A stretch of 54,515 nt of DNA from a virus: positions 64,001 through 118,515 of the IMG/VR virus record IMGVR_UViG_3300003691_000001; one strand, 5' to 3'. The notes under the pieces are model-generated. The model was not told the origin of the DNA. It was given only the letters and a program-made list of their open reading frames with translations, and ran no database searches. The translations under genes were made by a program, and so were the position numbers. Of the stretch, positions 47,821 to 54,457 are shown one piece after another (positions within the stretch are counted from its first letter, which is position 1; every line of letters begins with the position of its first letter).

Positions 47821-48273
47821 TTAGTAGTCTGTTAACCAATCGTTTGGAATTCCGTAACACTCGAAACCCATATCTAAATCAATAGAATCTAGATTACCAC
47901 AGTTTGGTACGCAAGGGCTACACAAATTTACATAAGATTTAATAGGGCTTTCAAATATGAAGAAATTAAGCGCGCCTCCTAAATAACTGGTTTTATACCT
48001 CACCTCCTCATATTCGCCGGATACGCTAGGCTCTTCACAACTATAATGCTCTAATTGATCCAGCAAACTTGTACTATCACTAATATAATCGTATGCATCC
48101 CCTATACCATCCCAACCATTCATCATAGCAAGTTCCTTTGAAAATTCATCATGACTATGATCAAAACCGGATTCATATAATAAATGGTCTACTAACTCAC
48201 TGCGTAGAGAATTAGCGGATATATAGCCAAACCTAATCCCTGTTTTTTCGTTCACATTTGATAGTGTGTTCAT
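47821..48273 (-). CDS. Unknown acidic protein
   Basis: 150 residues from the ATG 48271-48273 with AGGA seven bases upstream. An earlier ATG would lie inside the parS site. Contains YDYISDSTSLLDQLEHYSCE and a Cys/Pro-rich segment VNLCSPCVPNCG. Function unknown. Confidence 0.65.
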   Translation of the reverse strand: MNTLSNVNEKTGIRFGYISANSLRSELVDHLLYESGFDHSHDEFSKELAMMNGWDGIGDAYDYISDSTSLLDQLEHYSCEEPSVSGEYEEVRYKTSYLGGALNFFIFESPIKSYVNLCSPCVPNCGNLDSIDLDMGFECYGIPNDWLTDY

Positions 48274-48298
48274 ACAGTAATCCTGTTTAGTATTTGAT

Positions 48299-48314
48299 TG
48301 TTTCACGTGAAACA
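48299..48314. promoter_or_regulatory. Perfect parS site (TGTTTCACGTGAAACA)
   Basis: Exact palindromic ParB-binding consensus, in the leader of the 150-residue gene. Confidence 0.9.
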
Positions 48315-48322
48315 TTGGTTAA

Positions 48323-48634
48323 TTAGATATCGTTTAATGGTAATTGACTTTTATTAATATTTCCAGCTCTACAGGATTTAACTAGGTCGGTTAATGACCT
48401 AGGCATTGAATAAAACCGCCTTATTGCTGGGGTATTACGCTCTACAATAGCGGCCTTTTCCCATTTAGCAGCTAACACTAGATTTCTAGTGTATTTTGTG
48501 CCATATGGCCCCTTTACCGCTGTAAACCCTCGTTTGGTAGTGTATATGATGACCTTAGGTGGTTCTTTAAAAGCCCAAAATATAACGTCATGACGGTTTT
48601 TAACCTGCTTTAGACGTACAAGTAAAGTGTGCAT
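48323..48634 (-). CDS. Basic unknown protein
   Basis: 103 residues with many Lys/Arg, possibly nucleic-acid binding (PKVIIYTTKRGFTAVKGPYG). Preceded closely by a 42-residue gene. No family recognised. Confidence 0.64.
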   Translation of the reverse strand: MHTLLVRLKQVKNRHDVIFWAFKEPPKVIIYTTKRGFTAVKGPYGTKYTRNLVLAAKWEKAAIVERNTPAIRRFYSMPRSLTDLVKSCRAGNINKSQLPLNDI

Positions 48635-48637
48635 ATA

Positions 48638-48766
48638 CTAACCTTTCATATTGTTAAATTTAATAAATCCAAACAAATAACCTGTTGAAGACAATAACAC
48701 GCCATTTACAGACACGTCAACCACCTTTAATAGTAAGTTATCTATTCGTGTAATTTGTTTAGACAT
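48638..48766 (-). CDS. 42-residue peptide with hydrophobic segment
   Basis: ATG 48764-48766 (or an in-frame ATG 5 codons earlier) to TAG at 48638, 3 bases before the next start. MSKQITRIDNLLLKVVDVSV, then a hydrophobic stretch. The promoter at 48804 lies upstream. Supported mainly by spacing. Confidence 0.5.
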   Translation of the reverse strand: MSKQITRIDNLLLKVVDVSVNGVLLSSTGYLFGFIKFNNMKG

Positions 48767-48803
48767 ACTATCTACTCGCATATGTTGCTATTTGATATCT
48801 TTA

Positions 48804-48831
48804 ACTATAGTTAACTATTCGCAGTGTGCAA
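48804..48831 (-). promoter_or_regulatory. Promoter TTGCAC-16-TATAGT
   Basis: -35 at 48826-48831, -10 at 48804-48809, directly upstream of the 42-residue gene. Resembles the TTGCAA-16 promoters at 51.4 and 51.9 kb. Confidence 0.65.
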
Positions 48832-48971
48832 GAAAATAGTGTAAATAAATTTAATTAAATAAAGGGTATACAATTTAGCACATGTGTGGCAAGGTTTATG
48901 GGCTTGTGACTTGTTCACAATTCAACCAATTTATAGGGGTAACTATGCATAAAATTTAACCAATTAAAACA

Positions 48972-48983
48972 GTACACGTGTAC
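48972..48983. promoter_or_regulatory. Palindrome GTACACGTGTAC
   Basis: Perfect 12-bp palindrome; variants GTACACACATGTAC (49075-49088) and GTACGCGTGTAC (49110-49121) follow within 140 bp. Candidate operator set for one regulator. Confidence 0.55.
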
Positions 48984-49061
48984 CTATTTATTTCAACCTT
49001 TTCACGTTGGGACGATAGAGTATGCCTGGTTGATTTTCAACCAACTGGAATGGTCTTTTGT

Positions 49062-49127
49062 GACTTACTAGTCAGTACACACATGTACTTTTATGACTTG
49101 CTGGTCAGTGTACGCGTGTACTCTTAT
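49062..49127 (+). repeat. 33-bp tandem repeat, two copies differing only by transitions
   Basis: Copies at 49062-49094 and 49095-49127, both starting GACTT and ending in TTAT. They differ at 7 of 33 positions, every difference A/G or C/T. Each carries a GTAC-type palindrome. Confidence 0.8.
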
Positions 49128-49330
49128 ATTTTATGGCTAGAACTGGCTGGTCACCAATAAAAATCATTTTAGTACGATCGTTCCAGGCCTTATGTTAACG
49201 CGCCTTTTCCCAGTCTCCCTATATATACAAAATCTCGTTTTTGCTCTGAGTTCCAAAATTTGGCACAACTCTACTTTTTCAATTCTGAAAATACTCTATA
49301 GTGGTGCTCATGGATAGCCTACAAGGCATT

Positions 49331-49529
49331 AAGGCCGCTAGTGTATAGTATACTAGGCATTTAGTATTAATTAGTTCAATAAGTATAATATATTATGCAT
49401 GCTAAAGCTAGAAAGCCTACTCAATAGGGACGTTGTAAAACGTTTAAGGGTAGGCTCTAAAGGCTCGCACTAGCGGCCTTGTATCCCCTTCAAGGGGGTT
49501 TTGTGCCTATACCCTATAGTTGGTATAGG
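49331..49529 (+). ncRNA. Candidate structured RNA: nested stems plus rightward terminator
   Basis: AAGGCCGCTAGTG (49331-49343) pairs with CACTAGCGGCCTT (49468-49480). Inside are AGCCTAC/GTAGGCT (49414-49420/49450-49456) and ACGTT/AACGT (49430-49443). CCCCT-TCA-AGGGG followed by GTTTT (49485-49502) is a plausible intrinsic terminator for rightward transcription, followed by a second hairpin CCTATACC/GGTATAGG (49506-49529). No promoter was clear. Confidence 0.5.
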
Positions 49530-49636
49530 TCTTTATGTATGCCCCTTCATAGGGCTGTAATTAGTCCATGATATGCGCGCCCCCTTTGAGCGCTATGAGA
49601 ACACAAAACACGGGTACACTCCGAGCTTGTACCTAG

Positions 49637-49657
49637 AAAGCCCCAATTAAGGGGCTT
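49637..49657 (-). terminator. Intrinsic terminator, same 20-base stem as at 46.2 kb
   Basis: AAGCCCCTTAATTGGGGCTT then TCTAGG on the minus strand, after the 189-residue gene. Confidence 0.75.
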
Positions 49658-49683
49658 ATGTAGATCAGTGGAGTTTGTTAGCT

Positions 49684-50253
49684 TTACATGTGTTTAGCTA
49701 GGAATTGTTCGTACTGGCTTTCTATCTGTAGGCCACCCTTCAGCTTATCTTGTTTAGATCTTAGTTCTTGGATAGTTGTTAAATGGGTGCTTATGGACTT
49801 TTCATTGGCTTCATATTGCTGTCTAATGCTTAACCGTGTAACACCTTGTTGTGGGTTGCTTTCAACCCCTTTACCTTTTAAGGGCTTAGATGCCTTTTGC
49901 TGCTTATCGGCTGTAGCCTTTTTCAGCCGTAATATATCGGCTTTAGTAGGTATAATCAGACCACTATGCGGCTTACTAAATCCCTGTAGGATGCTGATAA
50001 TATCAACTATAACATTTCTATGTAGCATGGCATGTGAGTGCAAAGAACCGCTAAGTTTAGAATGTGCATGAACAATCAATACTTCAGCCGCCAAATCCCT
50101 TGATACCTCATAATCTTTAGCTATTCTCTTTAGGCTACCATGTACACCTGCTCCAGGTAAAACGGTATTACTTAGGTAAGCTACTGAAGGAAAGTTACCA
50201 AAACGTGTTTGAAGAGAAACAGGTATAGAGCTGCTAGAAGTTGAATTGTTCAT
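49684..50253 (-). CDS. Unknown protein with possible helix-turn-helix
   Basis: 189 residues. LKRIAKDYEVSRDLAAEVLI (about 41-60) looks like a helix-turn-helix; the C-terminal part is a Lys/Gln-rich coiled coil. Ser-rich start. It could be a DNA-binding protein, and might even bind one of the nearby repeats, but it does not look like ParB. Confidence 0.6.
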   Translation of the reverse strand: MNNSTSSSSIPVSLQTRFGNFPSVAYLSNTVLPGAGVHGSLKRIAKDYEVSRDLAAEVLIVHAHSKLSGSLHSHAMLHRNVIVDIISILQGFSKPHSGLIIPTKADILRLKKATADKQQKASKPLKGKGVESNPQQGVTRLSIRQQYEANEKSISTHLTTIQELRSKQDKLKGGLQIESQYEQFLAKHM

Positions 50254-50275
50254 AAGTATTGCCTTTTTAAGTGGT

Positions 50276-50503
50276 TTAGTTAATCTTTTGAAGGATTCTT
50301 AATGTGGTATTCTTTTTAATGCTTACATTCTTCATTCTGTTGATGACTAATAATTCTTTCCAATTATCCGTTGGCCTGCTAGAAATATAGTGATTATCGA
50401 ATCCCTTGTCAAGCGCTTTCTTTTTCTTAAGCGCTGCAACGATACCAGTATGTCTAGCCAGTGTTATAGTTTTTCCGTTTTCTTTCTTGTTGATATAGAA
50501 CAT
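50276..50503 (-). CDS. Small basic protein
   Basis: 75 residues from the ATG 50501-50503 with GAGG six bases upstream. Very Lys-rich (ALKKKKALDKG). Overlaps the preceding small gene. Function unknown. Confidence 0.65.
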   Translation of the reverse strand: MFYINKKENGKTITLARHTGIVAALKKKKALDKGFDNHYISSRPTDNWKELLVINRMKNVSIKKNTTLRILQKIN

Positions 50504-50564
50504 GTGCACCCTCGAAGGTATCAGAAGTGTAGGAGAATTTAAGATCGATCATTAGCTTTTTCAT
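50454..50564 (-). CDS. 36-residue peptide
   Basis: ATG 50562-50564 with AAAGG upstream; the longer open frame begins at the -10 box of its own promoter and is rejected. Overlaps the next gene by 50 bases. MKKLMIDLKFSYTSDTFEGA; unknown. Confidence 0.5.
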   Translation of the reverse strand: MKKLMIDLKFSYTSDTFEGAHVLYQQERKRKNYNTG

Positions 50565-50649
50565 AGTTAGAACCTTTAAGTGATTTAGGCATAATTGCCT
50601 ACTAGCTTTCTTCATTTTAGAAGAGGCTTTTCGCCTCAACTTGGAACCC

Positions 50650-50677
50650 ATTATAGAGATTTGATTAAGGTTGTAAA
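50650..50677 (-). promoter_or_regulatory. Strong promoter TTTACA-16-TATAAT with 5' hairpin
   Basis: -35 at 50672-50677 and -10 at 50650-50655. The transcript would begin with hairpins GAGGC-GAAAA-GCCTC (50623-50637) and AGGCA/TGCCT (50587-50600), which may protect the 5' end. Confidence 0.82.
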
Positions 50678-50716
50678 GGGTTAATTTCGTTTATTTACAC
50701 ATTCTTTTCAGGTAAT

Positions 50717-50738
50717 AAAAAGCCCCGGTTAAGGGGCT
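50717..50738 (-). terminator. Intrinsic terminator
   Basis: AGCCCCTTAACCGGGGCT then TTTTATTA on the minus strand, downstream of the 71-residue gene and just upstream of the promoter at 50650. Confidence 0.85.
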
Positions 50739-50765
50739 AGTGTATACAGTCGGCACTGTACCAGG

Positions 50766-50981
50766 TTAATAGTATACGCCCTCTACAGTGATTACACGCC
50801 TTTCAAACCCATTACAGCTATCATCCCTTAACCACATTGTTACAACGGTTTGACGGTTTTGCATGACAGTATTAATGGTTTCCTCTTTAAACATTTGCTT
50901 AACAAACTTAGGTTTAGAGGTTAGTTCCCGAATAGGGACACCGTTTTGCACTTGATACCACTTAGTAATTTTATAAACCAT
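50766..50981 (-). CDS. Small unknown protein
   Basis: 71 residues from the ATG 50979-50981 (AAGGG upstream; the TTG start is rejected). MVYKITKWYQVQNGVPIREL, basic. Unknown. Confidence 0.65.
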   Translation of the reverse strand: MVYKITKWYQVQNGVPIRELTSKPKFVKQMFKEETINTVMQNRQTVVTMWLRDDSCNGFERRVITVEGVYY

Positions 50982-50985
50982 GGTT

Positions 50986-51309
50986 TTACCCTTGTTTATG
51001 CTGTTCAATATACTGCCTAGCAGCTTCCTTATGTATACAGTTTTTACCGGCTAAGGTTAAGTAATCACCTAAACTTTTCATCTTTTCACCTACACCGCCT
51101 ATATTCATGTTATCCCACGTTTCTAAAGGGATATCGTTTAGGTGTTCACACTTGCTGCTCAACAGCCTTTCAGCGCCTATAATACCGGCTACCCTTTCAG
51201 GCATACCCTTTAAAACGAATTGCGCATAGTAGGCTCTATGAGCTTCCTTGCCGTGTGTGTTAGATAATGCTATGTAGTCTGTATATGTCATAGGTAATTT
51301 AATTTTCAT
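50986..51309 (-). CDS. Unknown protein
   Basis: 107 residues; helical, starts MKIKLPMTYTDYIALSNTHG. First gene after the promoter at 51367. Confidence 0.66.
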   Translation of the reverse strand: MKIKLPMTYTDYIALSNTHGKEAHRAYYAQFVLKGMPERVAGIIGAERLLSSKCEHLNDIPLETWDNMNIGGVGEKMKSLGDYLTLAGKNCIHKEAARQYIEQHKQG

Positions 51310-51366
51310 GTTATATCATCTCTTATCTAAAGTAGTTAGCGCATAACGCGTTAACCCATAACTGAC

Positions 51367-51394
51367 ACTATACGCGAATTAGATAGTATTGCAA
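51367..51394 (-). promoter_or_regulatory. Promoter TTGCAA-16-TATAGT
   Basis: -35 51389-51394, -10 51367-51372; the -35 overlaps the end of the upstream gene. Confidence 0.68.
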
Positions 51395-51843
51395 GGGAAT
51401 AATTCAGAATAAGGCGTTAAGTCTAATCTAATAGGATTACCATTTAATGTTTGATTGCTAGCTATTTCAATGTAACCCTCTTCAAAATTAGCATTAGAAT
51501 TAAGCCAAGCTTCCATATTGGCCCATTTTTCAACATGATAAGCCGGTTGTACATATTCATTATGTGTGTCAATAAGCTGTTGCTTACTATTTTCTATAGT
51601 TTTTTGAGCCTTTAGGCTTTCAATATCATCTTGATAAGTGTGCATAGCTTCGGCTACCGCCTTGAACATTTTCTCCCTTACTGCTAAACGTTCCATATTG
51701 AACATATAATCAGGATCACCTTGCATCTCTGATACAAGCTCTCTGCGTTCCATTTGGTTTACACGAAAATCAGCCTTCATGCGTGAAAGGTTAAGCTTCG
51801 AGCTTGCAATAACTTCAATTGGTCTATGTGTATTCTGTGACAT
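51379..51843 (-). CDS. Unknown helical protein
   Basis: 154 residues, long charged helices (RMKADFRVNQMERRELVSEM; DIESLKAQKTIENSKQQLID). No family recognised. Confidence 0.68.
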   Translation of the reverse strand: MSQNTHRPIEVIASSKLNLSRMKADFRVNQMERRELVSEMQGDPDYMFNMERLAVREKMFKAVAEAMHTYQDDIESLKAQKTIENSKQQLIDTHNEYVQPAYHVEKWANMEAWLNSNANFEEGYIEIASNQTLNGNPIRLDLTPYSELFPCNTI

Positions 51844-51883
51844 TGTGGCCGCCTTTGATGCGTTGCTTTACTGGAATAACGCT

Positions 51884-51911
51884 ATACTACCACACAATAA
51901 CACCATTGCAA
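51884..51911 (-). promoter_or_regulatory. Promoter TTGCAA-16-TAGTAT
   Basis: -35 51906-51911, -10 51884-51889, same type as at 51.4 and 48.8 kb. Confidence 0.66.
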
Positions 51912-51912
51912 G

Positions 51913-52284
51913 CTAAATATTCACCTCTTCTGCTAATTCGTTTAATCTTATAAAACAATAATTTTCTTCGTCTTCACCTGACATATTAGGTTCCCACACT
52001 CTACCTAGTGAAGATTGTGCAGCATATGTGGGTGAGTCTTGCCCACCGTGCCAGTTCACATAGTGCCAATATGCACCTATTATAACATCATCTAGGGTAT
52101 ATTCACCAAACTCACCTATTGACCATAAATGTTCGGTATCTTCATGCTCTTTGCAATATTTATACACAACGTTTCCTAACAGGGTTAGTGCATCGGTTAT
52201 GCGGTTATAGTCCAACTCTCCGTCGATGCGAAATAAAGCCTTGTTTAAAACTTTAAATATTCGTTCAATATTGCGTGTACTCAT
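51913..52284 (-). CDS. Unknown protein
   Basis: 123 residues from the ATG 52282-52284 (TAGGTATAAAA upstream; a longer TTG start is rejected). Acidic, aromatic middle (DDVIIGAYWHYVNWHGGQDS). Unknown. Confidence 0.66.
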   Translation of the reverse strand: MSTRNIERIFKVLNKALFRIDGELDYNRITDALTLLGNVVYKYCKEHEDTEHLWSIGEFGEYTLDDVIIGAYWHYVNWHGGQDSPTYAAQSSLGRVWEPNMSGEDEENYCFIRLNELAEEVNI

Positions 52285-52292
52285 TTTTATAC

Positions 52293-52601
52293 CTATAGAC
52301 AATAATTTGTTTTTGAACCTGTTGATAAATTTCTTTCAAACCGCTCAAGGCTTGCCATATTTAACCTATTCATGTTAGATAGAACATTAAACTCAAATGA
52401 ATAAGAACCTGAATTTTGGTATACACTCCTTACAACATCCCTTTGTATAGCCAGTTGATTTTCTGTGAAAGGCTTCCCGTTTAATAATTGCGTTGTACGT
52501 TTAAGAGCTGCTAGCTCATTACTTAACCGCTCTACCTGGTCATTGTGTAATCGTGTAGTCTCTTTATTAAGCGCCTGTAATCGTTCAATTTCTTCTATCA
52601 T
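52293..52601 (-). CDS. Unknown helical protein
   Basis: 102 residues, N-terminal coiled coil (IERLQALNKETTRLHNDQVE). Co-transcribed with its neighbours. Confidence 0.66.
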   Translation of the reverse strand: MIEEIERLQALNKETTRLHNDQVERLSNELAALKRTTQLLNGKPFTENQLAIQRDVVRSVYQNSGSYSFEFNVLSNMNRLNMASLERFERNLSTGSKTNYCL

Positions 52602-52604
52602 GGT

Positions 52605-52898
52605 TTAACCCTTCTTAGCATTAGATTTGGCTATGGGTGTGTATAAAACCCCATCGTGTAAGATGGCCTTAGCCTTTCTGTATCTGTGAAACTGGTTTCT
52701 ATACACAGCCCCTCCTAATAGTCTAGAAAGTGTTTCTATGCTTTCTCCTATTTTCCCCTCATGCTTTTCTATGAATTCCCCCATAGTAACCACATTTGAT
52801 ACCTGTACAGGCTCGACGGGTGTAGGTGTGGCTACCTCTGTTGACATTGTTAGAAGCTGTTGTGCTATCTCTAAAAGCTTTGTTTGTTTATTGTTCAT
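52605..52898 (-). CDS. Unknown protein
   Basis: 97 residues: helical start, Pro/Val-rich linker (ATPTPVEPVQVSNVV), basic end (YRNQFHRYRKAKAILHDGVL) that may bind nucleic acid. First gene from the promoter at 52932. Confidence 0.65.
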   Translation of the reverse strand: MNNKQTKLLEIAQQLLTMSTEVATPTPVEPVQVSNVVTMGEFIEKHEGKIGESIETLSRLLGGAVYRNQFHRYRKAKAILHDGVLYTPIAKSNAKKG

Positions 52899-52931
52899 AA
52901 CTTAACCCTGCTTATCTGTGAATGTGAGCAC

Positions 52932-52961
52932 ATTAGAGCATGTATCGGTTTAGTGTGTCAA
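52932..52961 (-). promoter_or_regulatory. Sigma70 promoter TTGACA-18-TCTAAT
   Basis: -35 52956-52961, -10 52932-52937, reading into the 97-residue gene and the genes to 51913. Confidence 0.78.
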
Positions 52962-53148
52962 CACTTAGCTACATAAATAAAAACGCGTAAACGGTTTATC
53001 GTTCTTTAATATCCCTTGCACTAGGACAACGTTTTAATAAAATCTTGATATGAAATATTCTATGTCCCTATTCATTCTAAACCCCCTGTAAGCCCTTGTA
53101 AGAGGTTTTACCTCCTACACTGGCATTGGTATTGGTTGACCCTATAAA

Positions 53149-53224
53149 ACCCTGTAAAGGGGATGTATAGCCTTGTAGACCTATATACAGCGCTATAGGA
53201 AGCGCTACAAGGTTTACAGGGTTG
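53149..53224. repeat. Nested inverted repeat AACCCTGTAAA / TTTACAGGGTT
   Basis: Outer 11-bp perfect arms enclose CCTTGT/ACAAGG and AGCGCT/AGCGCT palindromes. On the minus strand the right arm is followed by TTAT, weakly terminator-like. Confidence 0.7.
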
Positions 53225-53279
53225 TTGAAAGCTCTCAACCCTATCAAAGGTTAGTAAGGTTTATAAACAACACCCTATA

Positions 53280-53406
53280 TTCTTCTTTACTGTATACAAG
53301 CTTTACTCGTTACACTCGTAAACCTTATATACACTAAAGAAGAAAGACTACAATATAAAACCCTATATTAAAATCTTTAGGGTAACATAGAATTCAGTGT
53401 TGTCAA
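53280..53406 (-). ncRNA. Candidate RNA element, copy B (homologous to copy A at 29.9-30.06 kb)
   Basis: On the minus strand TTGACA (53401-53406), then CTATGTTACCCT, an AT-rich segment with CTTTCTTCTTT, and a long stem (TTCTTCTTTA/TAAAGAAGAA outer arms, 53280-53344) whose tip TTACGAGTGTAACGAGTAA matches copy A's TTACGAGCGAAGCGAGTAA at 16 of 19 positions. Opposite orientation in the genome. Transcription not shown. Confidence 0.5.
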
Positions 53407-53510
53407 GCACTAATTTCAAGGTTAATTAACCTTTCATTGATCTACATCATACAAACGGTTTAGGGATTAGGAACTCCCTTTTAAGGGTAGGTAGCGTTTA
53501 GCAACCCGAC

Positions 53511-53972
53511 TCATATGCGCCCCTGTATTGCCGTGTAAGAGGCGCTAGCCTTACCCCTAACCCTAGTATCAATCTGGGGTGAAACCGTCTCAGGCGTTAA
53601 TTGTGAGCCTCCTAAGGCCTCTAATCGATCGTTGACAGTATTTAGTTGATGTTGTGTAAACATTGTAAGGCTTTCAAGCTTTAATTCTAAGCGCTCTATG
53701 CTGTCAAGAGCTATACCGTGTAAATAGGTTCCCTCTTGCAAGTATCCAGCCTTTTCTTGTGCTTTTTCAATCATACTTGTATAGGTCTTTTCAGCATTGT
53801 CAAGTGTTATTTGCAATTGTTCAGCATTTTCCATAAGCTGTTGTTTTTCTTGAGAAACGTCTACAGCGCGAAGCTTAGCCCCACCTTGATCTTTTACAAT
53901 GTCAAGCGCTATTTGTTCAGCTCCACAACCCGACAAAATGGTTATAAGTAATACAAGTGTTAATAACTTCAT
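53511..53972 (-). CDS. Lipoprotein with coiled coil
   Basis: 153 residues from the ATG 53970-53972 (GGAGG eight bases upstream). Signal MKLLTLVLLITILSGC, lipobox LSGC. The body is a long Gln/Glu-rich coiled coil, the C-terminus basic. Likely outer- or inner-membrane anchored; follows a TM peptide and a TM protein in one operon, so an envelope function is likely. A spanin-like role is one option. Confidence 0.8.
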   Translation of the reverse strand: MKLLTLVLLITILSGCGAEQIALDIVKDQGGAKLRAVDVSQEKQQLMENAEQLQITLDNAEKTYTSMIEKAQEKAGYLQEGTYLHGIALDSIERLELKLESLTMFTQHQLNTVNDRLEALGGSQLTPETVSPQIDTRVRGKASASYTAIQGRI

Positions 53973-53973
53973 G

Positions 53974-54075
53974 TTATAAGCCTCCACTGGCTAGTACTGA
54001 ATAACTACAGTAAAATGTAGCTGATATGATTATCATTGTAACAATAAGCTCTAAGGAGCTTTCCATAGTATCCAT
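53974..54075 (-). CDS. 33-residue membrane peptide
   Basis: ATG 54073-54075 with AAGGA upstream, stop directly before the lipoprotein's ribosome site. MDTMESSLELIVTMIIISAT has one transmembrane segment. Typical of small phage membrane toxins or holin helpers, but unproven. Confidence 0.65.
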   Translation of the reverse strand: MDTMESSLELIVTMIIISATFYCSYSVLASGGL

Positions 54076-54082
54076 GATATCC

Positions 54083-54436
54083 TTAAAATTTGCAAACGAT
54101 TTTTTGAATTCCGGCCCAGTATCTATATTTATCAATATTTCCGGCTTGGTTCCAACTAGCCGTTACAATCTGGGCTTGTGCACAAACTTCATATTTAGTA
54201 CCATGAAGTCTAGCACGGTTGAACTGACTTTCGAAGTCTTTTGCGACTTTTATTTTAATGCTCTGTAGATTAATTTCGGTTTGCTTTTGTAAACTTTCTT
54301 GATAGTTACTAGTGTTAAAGGTTGGTAGTGTGAATCCAGGACGGGTGAAAGTTATAACACAATAGATTGTTAATGCAAAGACAATAAAGCCTAAGGCAGG
54401 TTTTAATAAGCTATCGTTATTTGTTGATATGGTCAT
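54083..54436 (-). CDS. Membrane-anchored protein
   Basis: 117 residues; N-terminal TM segment (LGFIVFALTIYCVITF), then a soluble region with FESQFNRARLHGTKYEVC and ASWNQAGNIDKYRYWAG. AAGG upstream of the ATG. Operon partner of the TM peptide and lipoprotein. Function unknown. Confidence 0.66.
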   Translation of the reverse strand: MTISTNNDSLLKPALGFIVFALTIYCVITFTRPGFTLPTFNTSNYQESLQKQTEINLQSIKIKVAKDFESQFNRARLHGTKYEVCAQAQIVTASWNQAGNIDKYRYWAGIQKIVCKF

Positions 54437-54457
54437 GATAGTATCCCTTACTTATCT

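Larger units (their letters stand above)
48832..49636. other. Non-coding region with palindromes, tandem and nested repeats
   Basis: No supported protein gene in about 800 bases. It contains the GTAC-type palindromes, a 33-bp tandem repeat and a nested stem-loop with a rightward terminator; all are listed separately. Confidence 0.6.
52962..53510. other. Non-coding region with three folded repeats
   Basis: No supported gene. It holds the nested inverted repeat at 53149-53224, a GGGTTG/CAACCC hairpin (about 53219-53242) and RNA element copy B (53280-53406). Many copies of CCCTGTAA-like words occur on both strands. Confidence 0.6.

Noticed and set aside
49684-50253. Phage ParB for the parS sites
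   Set aside because: The protein has a possible helix-turn-helix but lacks the ParB box motifs and CTP-binding motifs; host ParB or a gene outside the window is more likely.
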